A DNA stretch of 64,000 nucleotides from Desulfogranum mediterraneum DSM 13871 (GTDB lineage Bacteria > Desulfobacterota > Desulfobulbia > Desulfobulbales > Desulfobulbaceae). The position numbers and the translations under genes were made by a program. This document shows, piece after piece, positions 1-9,049 of this stretch; within the stretch, counting starts at the first letter, position 1, and the number at the start of each line of letters is the position of its first letter. The notes beneath the pieces were generated by a model. That model was not told the DNA's origin. It did not search any database and saw only the letters and a program-made list of their open reading frames with translations. The stretch is from NCBI RefSeq assembly GCF_000429965.1, contig NZ_AUCW01000007.1, positions 124,001 to 188,000 of the forward strand. Reading direction: 5' to 3'.

Positions 1-1400
1 TCCGAGCTCTCCAAAAGCAGCTGCATCGAACGCCCCAGGTTACGCTGGCCCAGACCCTTCTGGCCGAAACGTTTGGTGATGTCATGCTCCTGGTTGAGGG
101 TATCAATCACCTCGGAGAGGGTCTTGATACTCTTCTCGCCAGCCACCTCGCCGGCAGCCAGCTTCATGGTCTCGATGGGAGTCAGTTTCTCCGAGCGCGG
201 CAGACGGGTCAGGACCACGGCCACCGAGGCGCTGTAGTTGAGGTTGGGGTCCTGGTGCATGATATCACCGGTCAGGGTGGTTTTCGACTCGTTGCCGATG
301 GCATAGTTGGTCAGGTCCCGCTGCAGGGTGTAGTTGGTGTTATGGGAGACATAACAGATTCGACAGCGATCGATGATCGGGGCCTCTTCCTTCTCGGAAA
401 GGAAGCGGTTGAACTCCGAGTTGTTGCTGGTGGCGATGATCAGGGTATCGATGGGCCACTTGTAGCCATCGATCTCGATGGAACGGTTCTGGATGATTCC
501 CAGGTAGACCTGAACCAGGTCCTTCTTATTCTTAAAGATCTCGTCGCTGAAGTGGATACCGCCGCCGGCCACCCTGGCCAGGGCCCCTCGACGGAGATCA
601 AAACGATAGGGGTTGTTGGTGTCCGAGATATGGAGCAGGCGCTGGATCGACTCCTCACCCAAGAGGTCCACGGCCGAGGAGGTGATCTTATCCTTGGCCG
701 GATACTTGCCGGTCACCGTGCCCAGGCTCTCCATCAGGGGCACCGGAACCACCTCGATAAACTTCAACATCTCATCGACATCACCGTTGGTATGTTCCCG
801 GATATCATTCCAGATATAGGCGGAACAGGCACCCAGGGGACGATAATTCTCGCTCCACTCTTCCAGCTGCTTGCCCGAGGCTCGAAACTTCCTGGCTATA
901 AACGCCATGGAGTCTTCCCGGCTCTCCTGGAGGTTCATGGCCAGGACCATGGGATCCTCATAGATCTGGGACTCGATGGTCCGGATATGACCGTAGTGGG
1001 CCAACTGGTCGAGATTGATGAAGCGAAAGGTATACTTCCGGTTCTGGGGCACACTCAAAAACTGCCGGTAGAGGGTGCAGAGGTACTCCACCAGAAAGGT
1101 CTTGCCGTTGCCGGGTTCCCCCACCAGGACAAAGGCCATCTCCTTGGAAGAGCCGCCCTCGGAGGCATCTTTGACAAAGGAGACAAAGGAGTTGATCTCA
1201 TCGTACATGCCAACGATATGCTTCACGTCCTGACGAAATATTGTGAAGTCAAAGGTGTTCTTCCCGTTGACCAGAACCTTCTCAATGGGACTCTCAAGGA
1301 TCATGCGGCTGACGGCCTGAAATGCATTTTCAAAAACGCGTTCACCCTTCTTTACAGCTGAAACATGGGTGCTGAGCGAAGAATTTCGTCGGGTTGCCAT
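1..1400 (-). CDS. prkA: PrkA-type serine protein kinase / AAA+ protein (partial, C-terminus beyond window)
   Basis: The reverse strand reads without a stop from an ATG at 1400 to the left edge, giving 466 residues of a protein that is usually about 640-690 long. A Walker A loop (GEPGNGKT, residues about 94-101) lies in an N-terminal AAA-type domain, followed by conserved PrkA stretches such as IATSNNSEFN. The family joins an AAA+ module to a distant serine kinase domain and acts in stress, nutrient or sporulation signalling; the target here cannot be told. The start is supported by a G-rich ribosome-binding site about 7 bases upstream. The roughly 200 bases before it are AT-rich, with a 12-bp palindrome (ATATAATTATAT) near 1445 that could belong to the promoter. 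The long open frame on the opposite strand is a shadow. Confidence 0.9.
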   Translation of the reverse strand, partial: MATRRNSSLSTHVSAVKKGERVFENAFQAVSRMILESPIEKVLVNGKNTFDFTIFRQDVKHIVGMYDEINSFVSFVKDASEGGSSKEMAFVLVGEPGNGKTFLVEYLCTLYRQFLSVPQNRKYTFRFINLDQLAHYGHIRTIESQIYEDPMVLAMNLQESREDSMAFIARKFRASGKQLEEWSENYRPLGACSAYIWNDIREHTNGDVDEMLKFIEVVPVPLMESLGTVTGKYPAKDKITSSAVDLLGEESIQRLLHISDTNNPYRFDLRRGALARVAGGGIHFSDEIFKNKKDLVQVYLGIIQNRSIEIDGYKWPIDTLIIATSNNSEFNRFLSEKEEAPIIDRCRICYVSHNTNYTLQRDLTNYAIGNESKTTLTGDIMHQDPNLNYSASVAVVLTRLPRSEKLTPIETMKLAAGEVAGEKSIKTLSEVIDTLNQEHDITKRFGQKGLGQRNLGRSMQLLLESS

Positions 1401-1528
1401 CTCATACCCCCCTATGGCGGAAAAAGTGAGAGATCAATCTTGAAATATAATTATATTATGGGCCCAACATCATTCAATGCCAAGGGATTAATTGAAAAAA
1501 AAGAAAGAGGCGACCCGAGAAGGCCTGG

Positions 1529-1581
1529 AAAAAAAGAGGGGGACCGACCGCTTATCCCCCGGGAGAACCCTGGGGATAAGC
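1529..1581 (-). terminator. Rho-independent terminator after gpmI
   Basis: A perfect 10-bp inverted repeat, GCTTATCCCC (1550-1559) with GGGGATAAGC (1572-1581), is followed on the minus strand by a T-run (A-run at 1529-1535 on the plus strand). It sits just beyond the gpmI stop and separates gpmI from prkA. Confidence 0.6.
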
Positions 1582-1611
1582 GGCCGTGAGGGCTAACGGC
1601 CGGGCTGCAGT

Positions 1612-3240
1612 TCAAGCCTCCAGGCAGAGCAGAGAGGGTTCAAAGTGAGCCGGTGGGGTCAGGCCCAGCAGGGTGCAGAGGGTGGCAGCCACGTTGGCCA
1701 GTCCCGGCTGCTCCACCGGAGCCAGGGCAAAGCCATTGGCCTGGTTATAATCCTGGATCACGCAGGGCACCGGATTCCTGGTATGGGCCACCATGGGCAG
1801 CCGCTGGCCGTTCTTCTCGGTCCACATGCAGTCGGCATTGCCATGGTCTGCGGTTACCAGCACGATTCCGCCGGCCTTTTTCACCGCCTCCAGCAGGCGT
1901 CCCAGACAGAGGTCCACGGTCTCCACCGCAATCCGGACGCTGGACTCCACCCCGGTATGCCCGACCATGTCGCCGTTGGCGTAGTTGAGACGGATGAACT
2001 TATGACGGCCCTCTGCAATGGCCTGGATCACGGCAACGGTGATCTCTTCGGCCTTCATCCAGGGCCGCTGATCAAAGGGGACCCGATCCGAGGGGATCTC
2101 CACATACCGCTCCAGCTGCTCATCGATATAACCGGAGCGGTTGCCGTTCCAGAAGTAGGTGACATGGCCGAACTTCTGGGTTTCTGAGATGGCATAGGAG
2201 CTGACCCCCTGTTCGCAGAGGTACTCGCCGAGGGTACCGCTGATGGCGGGCGGCTCCACCAGGTAATGGTTGGGGATCCGGGCATCACCATCATACTGCA
2301 TCATCCCGGCATAGAAGACCCGGGGATAGCGGCGGCGGTCAAACTCCCTGAACTCGACCTCGTCAAAGGCCCGGGAAATCTCCACGGCCCGATCCCCCCG
2401 ATAGTTGAAGAGGATCACCGCATCCCCGTCCTCGATGGTCCCCACGGGCTGCCCCTCTTCCGCGATCACAAAGCTGTCCATATACTGGTCGGTCTGCTCC
2501 GGATCTTCATCATAGTAGGTCTGGATGGCCGCAGTGGCAGAGGGGAAGAAACGGCCCTCTCCCAGGACATGGGCCTGCCAGCCCCGCTCGACGATGCGCC
2601 AGTCGGCGTTATAGCGGTCCATGGTGGTCACCATCCGGCCGCCGCCCGAGGCAATCCGGTAATCCCTGCCCTCCACCGAGGCCGCAGCGAGCTTCTCCTC
2701 CAGGGCCCGGAAGTAGTGGAGGCCGCTCTTGGCAGCCACATCCCTGCCGTCCAGCAGGCCATGGACCCTGACGGTCGTGATCCCCTCCAAGACGCAGCGA
2801 TCGATCAGCTTAAAGAGCTGATCGATATGGCTATGGACATTGCCGTCGGAGACCATACCGATGAAGTGGACCACCCCGCCCTGCCTGGCCTGTTCCAGGA
2901 CCCTGGCCCAGGTGGCCCCTTCAAAGATCCGACCACTGTCCAGGGCCTCGTTGACCAGCTTGGCGCCCTGGGAAAAGATCCGCCCGGCCCCCAGGGCGTT
3001 ATGGCCCACCTCCGAGTTGCCCATGTCCCCGTCACTGGGCAGCCCCACGGCCAGGCCATGGGCCTTTAAGGGCGTAAACAATCCGGTTCCCAACAGGGAA
3101 TCCAGGACCGGGGTATGGGCCACATGGACTCCGTCGCTGCCGTCTTTGGGTCCCATTCCCATCCCGTCGAGGATAACGGCTACCACCGGCCCGGGAAAGG
3201 GCACATAGCCGCTCGCGCGGTTGGTCTGCTCTGCTTTCAT
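1612..3240 (-). CDS. gpmI: 2,3-bisphosphoglycerate-independent phosphoglycerate mutase
   Basis: Interconverts 3- and 2-phosphoglycerate in glycolysis and gluconeogenesis in the cytoplasm, using two Mn ions and a phosphoserine intermediate. The 542-residue product has the family's usual length. The metal motif VILDGMG is near residue 25 and the catalytic serine is in GNSEVGHNALGAGR (Ser about 76). The substrate loops DGRD and NYRGDRA and the C-terminal metal motif TADHGNADCM are all present. I chose the ATG at 3240 because GAGGAG lies 7 bases before it; an in-frame start 14 codons upstream has no such site. It appears to be monocistronic, with a terminator directly downstream. Confidence 0.95.
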   Translation of the reverse strand: MKAEQTNRASGYVPFPGPVVAVILDGMGMGPKDGSDGVHVAHTPVLDSLLGTGLFTPLKAHGLAVGLPSDGDMGNSEVGHNALGAGRIFSQGAKLVNEALDSGRIFEGATWARVLEQARQGGVVHFIGMVSDGNVHSHIDQLFKLIDRCVLEGITTVRVHGLLDGRDVAAKSGLHYFRALEEKLAAASVEGRDYRIASGGGRMVTTMDRYNADWRIVERGWQAHVLGEGRFFPSATAAIQTYYDEDPEQTDQYMDSFVIAEEGQPVGTIEDGDAVILFNYRGDRAVEISRAFDEVEFREFDRRRYPRVFYAGMMQYDGDARIPNHYLVEPPAISGTLGEYLCEQGVSSYAISETQKFGHVTYFWNGNRSGYIDEQLERYVEIPSDRVPFDQRPWMKAEEITVAVIQAIAEGRHKFIRLNYANGDMVGHTGVESSVRIAVETVDLCLGRLLEAVKKAGGIVLVTADHGNADCMWTEKNGQRLPMVAHTRNPVPCVIQDYNQANGFALAPVEQPGLANVAATLCTLLGLTPPAHFEPSLLCLEA

Positions 3241-3537
3241 ATCACTACTCCTCTTCTCAAGATCATGGCTCTTCACCTTCACAGGAACACTACTTCATCA
3301 TCAGACTGGCCGCTGCCCTGGGGGAGTATTCCCGCAAAAGACATTGCTCACCACAGCACCGGCAGCTCCGCCCTCCCGGAGCGAGCAGCGCCCCCCAAAA
3401 AAAAACACCTCTCTGCAGCCTCCTGCTTGTCCGGGGGACTATTGGCTGCTAAGATACGGCTAGATATCGATAACTCGATCACCCTGGGGCACCCACTTGC
3501 CCGAGGGTCTCTCCCCATAAACAGCGGCGAGTTCCCC

Positions 3538-4302
3538 ATGGAGAACATCGAAATTTGTTATCAGTTCATCCTTCCAGATACCACCATCACCCTGCCGGTT
3601 CAACTCAATCCAAAGACCCTGGCCCTGGTCACCCCCCGACCAAGAAACCTGCCCTCCTGGACCGGGCTTGAGTTCCACCGCTGCCCCAACTGCCCTGGAA
3701 GCTTTCAGGAGGAGCACTGCCCGGTGGCCACCAGTCTCTCCACCATGGTTCCCCACTTCGAGAGACTCCTCTCCCATGACCAGATAGAGATCTTGGTCTC
3801 TTCTGCGGAACGGGAGATCCGCCAGCAGACCACCGTCCAACGGGCCGTCGCCTCCTACATGGGGCTGGTCATGGCCAGCTGCGGCTGCCCGAACACCGTC
3901 TTTCTCCGGCCCATGGCCCGGTTTCACCTGCCCCTGGCCAGCGAGACAGAGACCATCTACCGTGCCTTTTCCATGTATGCCCTGGCCCAGTACTTTGTTC
4001 GCCAACACCAGGGCTGGGCCGATGACAGCTTCCAGCAGCTGGAAAAAAAATACCGTGAACTGCTGCTGGTGAACGGTTCTCTGGTCACCCGGCTGCGGGC
4101 GGCCTCCCAATCCGACTCCTCGGTCAACGCGCTGCTCAACCTGGATGTCTATGCCCGGGCCATGCCCTATGTGATCGACGATTCCCTGGAGGAGCTCAGC
4201 CACCTCTTTGCAGCCTATACCTGGCCCCAGGCTGCTTCCGAAAACGATCACCCCCAAGAAGCTGTTCCCCTCACAGAGAGACAAAGATGGCCAGGTAACT
4301 GA
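3538..4302 (+). CDS. DUF6901-like protein of unknown function
   Basis: The 254-residue protein begins MENIEICYQFILPD and has a conserved-looking cysteine cluster (CPNCPGSFQEEHCPVA, about residues 44-59). This layout resembles the uncharacterised DUF6901 family, assigned from memory of the pattern only. There is no signal peptide or membrane segment. The rest looks alpha-helical and ends in a variable tail. The frame is open far upstream into the antisense of gpmI, but this ATG is the first that starts the conserved sequence. The 3' end overlaps the convergent transporter gene by 32 bases. The cysteines could bind a metal; that is inference. Confidence 0.6.
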   Translation: MENIEICYQFILPDTTITLPVQLNPKTLALVTPRPRNLPSWTGLEFHRCPNCPGSFQEEHCPVATSLSTMVPHFERLLSHDQIEILVSSAEREIRQQTTVQRAVASYMGLVMASCGCPNTVFLRPMARFHLPLASETETIYRAFSMYALAQYFVRQHQGWADDSFQQLEKKYRELLLVNGSLVTRLRAASQSDSSVNALLNLDVYARAMPYVIDDSLEELSHLFAAYTWPQAASENDHPQEAVPLTERQRWPGN

Positions 4303-6118
4303 TCAGGATCGCTGTGTAGAGCAGGGTGATCCCGGCCCCGGAGCGCATGTAGTCCCAGGTTCGATAACCGCCGGGCCGCATGATCAGGGCATTGACCTGG
4401 TGCGTGGGCAGAATAAAGGTGTTGGAGGCCGAAATCCCCACCACCATGGCCGCCACCACCGGATCGCCCCCCACCCCTGCGGCCATGTTCATGCCCAAAG
4501 GCACCATCAGCACGGCAGCCCCCACGTTGGAGGCCACCAGGGAGAAGAAGGCGGTGAGCAGCGAGACCACGGTCAAGAGCAGCAGCGGTCCCGGGCTGCC
4601 GATGGCCGTAAGGATGGTCTGGGCCAGGTAGGCGGCGGCCCCGCTGTTTTCAAAGGCCGTTCCCAGGGGGATCAGACCGGACAGGAGAAAGACCGTCCGC
4701 CAGTCCACCGCCTCATAGGCCCGGTCCGCCCGGATGACCCGACTGACAATCATCCCCAGGGCACCGGTGAGCAGGGCGATGGAGAGCTTCACCCCGAAAA
4801 AGAGGGCCATGACCAGGGAGAGCAGCAGAAAAAAGAGGGCAGAGCGAATCCGCTCGGGCCGGAGTTCCTCCCCTCGGATATCTTCGATAAAGGCGATGTC
4901 CATCTTCTCTTTCAAGAGCCGAAACTGCTGCCACCTGCCCTGGAGGAGGATGGTGTCGCCCTGGCGCAAGCTGGTGAGGTTGATCTCATCCATGATGATG
5001 GAGTCCCGCCGGACAATGGCCAGGGGATTGACCTGGTAGAGCCGTCTGAACTGAAGCTCCTCCATGGTGTGGTTGCTCAGGTTGGAGTGGGGAATGACCA
5101 CCCCCTCAATCACCCCTGACTCCTCTGGTGAGTTCTCCGCCAGAAAGAGATCGTGCCCCTCCTTGACCTCCCAGGCCAGATCCTTGGCCGCCTGCTCGAT
5201 GTTGTCCCGGGAGCCGATGATCCAGAGGCTATTGTCCGCCTCAACCCGGGAATCCCGCATGGGCGCCAGATTCTTCCGGCGCCCGCCATCTGCGGCGATC
5301 CCCACCACGGTCAGGTGATAGCGGGGGCGCAGTTCCAGATCTCCCAGGGAATGGCTGGTAAAATCGGCAGGGACCTGGACCTCATGACTCTGGCCCACCT
5401 CAGCACCGTAGATCTCCTCCAGCCGCTTATCCATGCACTCTTCATCAAGGCCGCAGATTTCCGCAGGCAGCAGCCGGTCGGCAAAGAGCAAAAAGTAGAC
5501 CAACACCCCCAAGAGCAGGGCCAGGCCGATGGGGGTAATGGAGAGCAGGCCCAGAGGCTCAAAGGGTCTGTGATCCACCGCAGCCCCGTTGTTCTGCCAC
5601 CAACCGGCCATCAGGTCGTTGAGCATGATCAGCGGGCTTGAGCCGAGCAGGGTCAGACAGCCCCCGGTAATGGCGGCAAAGCCCATGGGCATGAGGATCC
5701 GGCCCGGGGAGATATGGAGCTGACGGCTGATCCGCATGGTGGCCGGGAGAAACAGGGCAGCAGCCCCGATATTCTGCATGAAGCTGGAGATAACCGCCAC
5801 CGTGGCGGAGACGAGCACCATGATCCGGGTCTCACTCTGCCCGGCCAGCTTGATAATCTGGGCAGCGAGACTGTTCATCACCCCGGTCTTGTTCAGGCCG
5901 GCCCCGATGATCATCACCGCTATGATGGAGACCACGGCATTGGAACTCAGACCGGCCACGGCCTGCTCAGGGCTGACCGCACCACTCAGGGGCAAGAGCA
6001 CCATCATCAACAGGCCCACCAGGTCGACCCGAAGCAGCTCAAAGACAAAGAGTACTATGGCCAGTCCCAGCAGGCCAAAGACGACGATCATCTCAGGGGT
6101 AAGAACAGCCGCTGCCAT
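4271..6118 (-). CDS. SLC13/DASS-family anion transporter with central RCK_C (TrkA-C) domains
   Basis: The 615-residue membrane protein has hydrophobic helices at the N-terminus (about residues 10-190) and C-terminus (about 400-615), flanking a soluble central region of about 200 residues. The central part contains two TrkA-C/RCK_C-like stretches, one ending ADNSLWIIGSRDNIE and one around DTILLQGRWQQF. This build is typical of a branch of the divalent anion:sodium symporters that includes sulfate and dicarboxylate carriers. In a probable sulfur-metabolising bacterium sulfate or a related oxyanion is plausible, but the substrate cannot be read from the sequence. The ATG at 6118 has AAGGAGG about 8 bases upstream, which decides the start over longer frames. 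The gene overlaps the convergent DUF6901-like gene by 32 bases. Confidence 0.85.
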   Translation of the reverse strand: MAAAVLTPEMIVVFGLLGLAIVLFVFELLRVDLVGLLMMVLLPLSGAVSPEQAVAGLSSNAVVSIIAVMIIGAGLNKTGVMNSLAAQIIKLAGQSETRIMVLVSATVAVISSFMQNIGAAALFLPATMRISRQLHISPGRILMPMGFAAITGGCLTLLGSSPLIMLNDLMAGWWQNNGAAVDHRPFEPLGLLSITPIGLALLLGVLVYFLLFADRLLPAEICGLDEECMDKRLEEIYGAEVGQSHEVQVPADFTSHSLGDLELRPRYHLTVVGIAADGGRRKNLAPMRDSRVEADNSLWIIGSRDNIEQAAKDLAWEVKEGHDLFLAENSPEESGVIEGVVIPHSNLSNHTMEELQFRRLYQVNPLAIVRRDSIIMDEINLTSLRQGDTILLQGRWQQFRLLKEKMDIAFIEDIRGEELRPERIRSALFFLLLSLVMALFFGVKLSIALLTGALGMIVSRVIRADRAYEAVDWRTVFLLSGLIPLGTAFENSGAAAYLAQTILTAIGSPGPLLLLTVVSLLTAFFSLVASNVGAAVLMVPLGMNMAAGVGGDPVVAAMVVGISASNTFILPTHQVNALIMRPGGYRTWDYMRSGAGITLLYTAILISYLAIFVSL

Positions 6119-6655
6119 TCTGTTTCCTCCTTGGCTCGAGTTGCACAGCTTGCCTGTTTTATTCTCTGCTCCCGGTCTCAGGGGGAGCGGAAAGGACTCC
6201 TGCCGGCACCAGGCCGACCTCGCCCCGACCGCACAAATCCAGACACCAGCCGCTGTACCAGACGCTGCCCGGAGCCAGAGGAGGAGAGCGATCGTAGCTG
6301 GGGGCCTCTTGCACACCGTTACATTTGGCATTCCCCCAGGAAGAGCATGGATGTCAAGCAGATATCACCTTGGCTGGAGCGCAGGGCTTGGCTGAAAGAG
6401 CACAGTTGGAGGTACAACTGGAGGTACGCCTGTCTTGATCAGCCGCTCGCCTCTTATCATAGACGCCTCCAGGAGATTTGTCATCCGGGTTCCTCTTTTT
6501 TTTGCTCCCAGCCAGCCGGGCAGTCTCCCCGCAGACAGGGACCACCCGGTTCATCGGAAGGGTAAAGATCTATTTATGGTTTGCATAATTCCCTGCTTGG
6601 TATATTTTTAATAGTATAGAGTCAACGTTCCAAAATACCTTCAACAGGCACCAGC
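6119..6655. other. Intergenic region between divergent transporter and NUDIX genes
   Basis: About 540 bases with no convincing gene. The left part is GC-rich and would be the 5' leader of the minus-strand transporter. The right part (about 6560-6640) turns AT-rich and holds promoter-like sequence for the NUDIX gene (TTGCAT followed by TATATTTTTAATAG), but no clean sigma70 match. Confidence 0.5.
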
Positions 6656-7192
6656 GTGAGAGAAGCAGCAGTTGCAACCATCATAACCATTGACCCGATT
6701 CCCGAGGTCCTGGTCCTTAAACGGAGCAACAACCCCAGGGACCCCTGGTCCGGACAGTACGCCTTCCCTGGCGGTCGCCGGGATCATCAGGACCACAACC
6801 TGCTGGACACCTGTGTCAGGGAGACCTACGAGGAGTGCGGAATCGAGTTGCCGAGCACCACCCTGATCAAAGAGTACCCTGTCCGCAAGGCAGGCAGCCA
6901 TATCGGCACCCCCACCCCGGTAACCACCTACCTGTTTGAACTCCCCCATCGGCCGCAGATCACCCTCCAGGAAAAGGAGATCAGCGCCCATGAGTGGCTT
7001 CGACTCGACTATGTTGCCGACGATGCCAACATCGTCCGGCGTCCGATGAGTCCCCGTTGCCCCCAGACCCTGTTCCCCTGTATCCCTGCATCCTTGGGAT
7101 TTGTCTGGGGCTTCACCTTTGAAGCCCTGATGATGGTCATCAGTGATCGTTACGCCTTGAACACCGCCGCCGCAACCCAACCGCCCCACTAG
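6656..7192 (+). CDS. NUDIX hydrolase, CoA-pyrophosphatase-like
   Basis: The 178-residue protein has a NUDIX signature: PGG, then 14 residues, then RETYEECGI (about residues 40-65). A PGG-x14-RE spacing and Asp in place of the first Glu of the box are familiar from CoA-diphosphatase-type members, which cleave CoA or related nucleotide diphosphates into two phosphorylated halves. The substrate call is by similarity of the motif only. The start is a GTG at 6656 with a weak ribosome-binding site; no ATG is suitably placed. The gene ends five bases before the next start, so the two are probably co-transcribed. Confidence 0.8.
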   Translation: MREAAVATIITIDPIPEVLVLKRSNNPRDPWSGQYAFPGGRRDHQDHNLLDTCVRETYEECGIELPSTTLIKEYPVRKAGSHIGTPTPVTTYLFELPHRPQITLQEKEISAHEWLRLDYVADDANIVRRPMSPRCPQTLFPCIPASLGFVWGFTFEALMMVISDRYALNTAAATQPPH

Positions 7193-7197
7193 GACAG

Positions 7198-8646
7198 ATG
7201 CGCATCTCCTGCCGGCAGCACCACCTCTGTCTGCCCAGGATAGCGGCTGCTCTGCCGCTCTGGCTCTGCATCCTGGTGAGCTGCCTCTGGCTGGCCTTCC
7301 CCCTGGCTCCTGTAGAGGCCGGAAGCGGGCACCCCCTGCTGAAACTGGAGACCGGGAGCAACCGCCTCAGCCTTCATGCCGCCCAGGTCCCCCTGCAACG
7401 GCTCCTCCGCGAGCTGGCTGCTGCAGGCGTCACCGTCCAGGCAGACCCGGCGATCAATCCGCTGATCTCCCTGCAGCTGGAGAACGCTCCCCTGACAGAG
7501 GGGATAGAGGCATTGCTGCGACCGGTGAATGCGGCCGTCAGCTGGGAAAAATCCCCCCAGGGCTGGTTTTACCCCCATACGATCCGGATCTTTGCCCCTG
7601 GGCAGGAGCAGAGGATGGAGGCGGTGCAACCGGGCCGAACCTTTCGCACCAGCCGCAATCCTCAAACAGGTGCCCTCCAGATCGCTGGAGAGCTGCTCCT
7701 CCGCCGCTCGCCGACAAGCTCTCCACAGCGCTTTGTCCAGCTTATCCGGGAACAGGGGGGCACCATCCTGGATTACCACCAAGCCACCGGAATCTACCGG
7801 ATCACCTTTGCCAGCGAAACCGACAGCCAGACCAGCCTGCAACTGCTCCGGCAGCACCCCCTGGTGGCTGCGGCAGAACCTCATTTCGCCTTTCCCCTGG
7901 CCGCCCCTCCGGCCTCTCGCCTGATCAGCCTTCCTTCGCCTGCAGCAACAGCAGAGACGGGCTCGGCTCGGGTGGCTGTGCTGGATTCAGGGCTCAGCGC
8001 CGAGGCCGCCAGCCGCCCCTGGCTGGTGGCGAGCTACGATGCGGTATCCCCGGAAAACCCCAGCCCGGACCGGTTGGGTCACGGCACCCAGATGGCCCTG
8101 ATCGCCTCGGGCACGGTCCCTCCGCTGGGCTCGCCGCCTGGCCAACGGCGGAGCACCCCGATCATCGCCATCCGGGTCTTTGACGACAACGGGATCACCT
8201 CCAGCTACAGCCTGCTCCGCGCCCTGGACTTTGCCCTGGAAAACCAGGCCAGGGTGATCAGTATGAGTTGGGGCACCGAGACCCCCAGTCCGCTCCTTGA
8301 ACACAGCCTGGAGTGGGCTGCAGCCAGGCAACTCATCCTGGTGGCAGCCGCCGGCAACCGACCCACGGGCAAGCCGGTCTTCCCGGCCGCCTTTGCCCAG
8401 GTCATCGGCACCGGCGCCCTCCAGCCGGATCAGACTCCGTGGGCCTCCTCAAACTACGGCCCCTTTGTGGAAACCATGGCTCCCGGTTTTGCCGCCTTTG
8501 CCCTCGACAGACAGTCCGGACCGGCCCTCTTTGCCGGCACCTCCATAGCCGCGGCCCATACCGCCGGGGTGATCGCCAACTACCTGGCCAGCCACCCCGG
8601 AGCCACCCTGGAGCAGGTCCGCGCCATGCTCAGGCAGAGACCTTGA
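7198..8646 (+). CDS. Secreted subtilisin-family (S8) serine peptidase with N-terminal STN-like domain
   Basis: The 482-residue protein has a complete S8 triad: Asp263 in AVLDSGL, His295 in GHGTQMA and Ser449 in FAGTSIAAA. It starts with a basic N-terminus and a hydrophobic stretch ending in an AxA-like site (PVEA), so it should be exported. Residues about 55-115 (LSLHAAQVPLQRLLRELAAAG onward, then SLQLENAPL) look like an STN (secretin/TonB short N-terminal) domain, which usually docks in outer-membrane secretins or receptors. Residues about 170-230 resemble an inhibitor-like propeptide. The combination is unusual and suggests an envelope-associated protease. It follows the NUDIX gene by five bases. 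Confidence 0.85.
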   Translation: MRISCRQHHLCLPRIAAALPLWLCILVSCLWLAFPLAPVEAGSGHPLLKLETGSNRLSLHAAQVPLQRLLRELAAAGVTVQADPAINPLISLQLENAPLTEGIEALLRPVNAAVSWEKSPQGWFYPHTIRIFAPGQEQRMEAVQPGRTFRTSRNPQTGALQIAGELLLRRSPTSSPQRFVQLIREQGGTILDYHQATGIYRITFASETDSQTSLQLLRQHPLVAAAEPHFAFPLAAPPASRLISLPSPAATAETGSARVAVLDSGLSAEAASRPWLVASYDAVSPENPSPDRLGHGTQMALIASGTVPPLGSPPGQRRSTPIIAIRVFDDNGITSSYSLLRALDFALENQARVISMSWGTETPSPLLEHSLEWAAARQLILVAAAGNRPTGKPVFPAAFAQVIGTGALQPDQTPWASSNYGPFVETMAPGFAAFALDRQSGPALFAGTSIAAAHTAGVIANYLASHPGATLEQVRAMLRQRP

Positions 8647-8767
8647 GGCCACCCTGGCTGGCAAAGTGTTGCCCGTGAGCGGCAGAGCCGGAAAAACATC
8701 CCCTCGAAAAACATCAGAACTTCAAGACGTTACCGCAGGCAACAAAGAGCGCTTGACTTTTTAACCG

Positions 8768-8798
8768 TTGACCTGTATCAATAACACCGGGTTATTAT
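8768..8798 (+). promoter_or_regulatory. Promoter-like element driving the 8.80-8.98 kb transcript
   Basis: TTGACC at 8768-8773 and TATTAT at 8793-8798 form a -35/-10 pair with a longish 19-base spacer. A second TTGACT lies at 8753. No gene follows for 250 bases, but a terminator does. Confidence 0.4.
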
Positions 8799-8802
8799 AG
8801 GG

Positions 8803-8980
8803 AGAAGTGGTAGGGAGTTTTCAGCTGTTGTGCTCCGATCGTTCGCGACCTGGAGCCGAGCTGTTGTCCGCCTGACGTGGTCAGCGTTTCCTGCAAGCGC
8901 CCCTCTTTCTTCACCGGTTCAACCATCCCCCTGTATTCCCTTGATCCAGGATGAGATCACTCCTCCTCAGGAGTTTTTTT
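8803..8980 (+). ncRNA. Candidate small RNA of about 180 nt, family not recognised
   Basis: This non-coding stretch lies between a promoter-like element and a hairpin with a T7 tail at 8959-8980, in the gap upstream of mdh. It contains local hairpins such as CTGACgtgGTCAG. Its length and placement would fit an independent small RNA, and 6S RNA is one possibility by size. I do not see the terminal closing stem that would confirm 6S RNA, and no SRP or tmRNA signature is present. It could also be an attenuated leader of mdh. Confidence 0.35.
8959..8980 (+). terminator. Rho-independent terminator
   Basis: ACTCCT (8959-8964), a CCTC loop and AGGAGT (8969-8974) run into seven T residues. Confidence 0.7.
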
Positions 8981-9049
8981 CGTTGACTTCACAGTAGTTT
9001 CCATTTTTTGGTCTACTAATTGTTAAGATTAAAATGTAAGGAGAACCAC

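Noticed and set aside
84-1361. A 425-codon open frame on the plus strand at the left edge
   Set aside because: The complementary strand encodes a clear PrkA with a Walker A loop; the plus-strand translation has no recognisable family and is a high-GC shadow.
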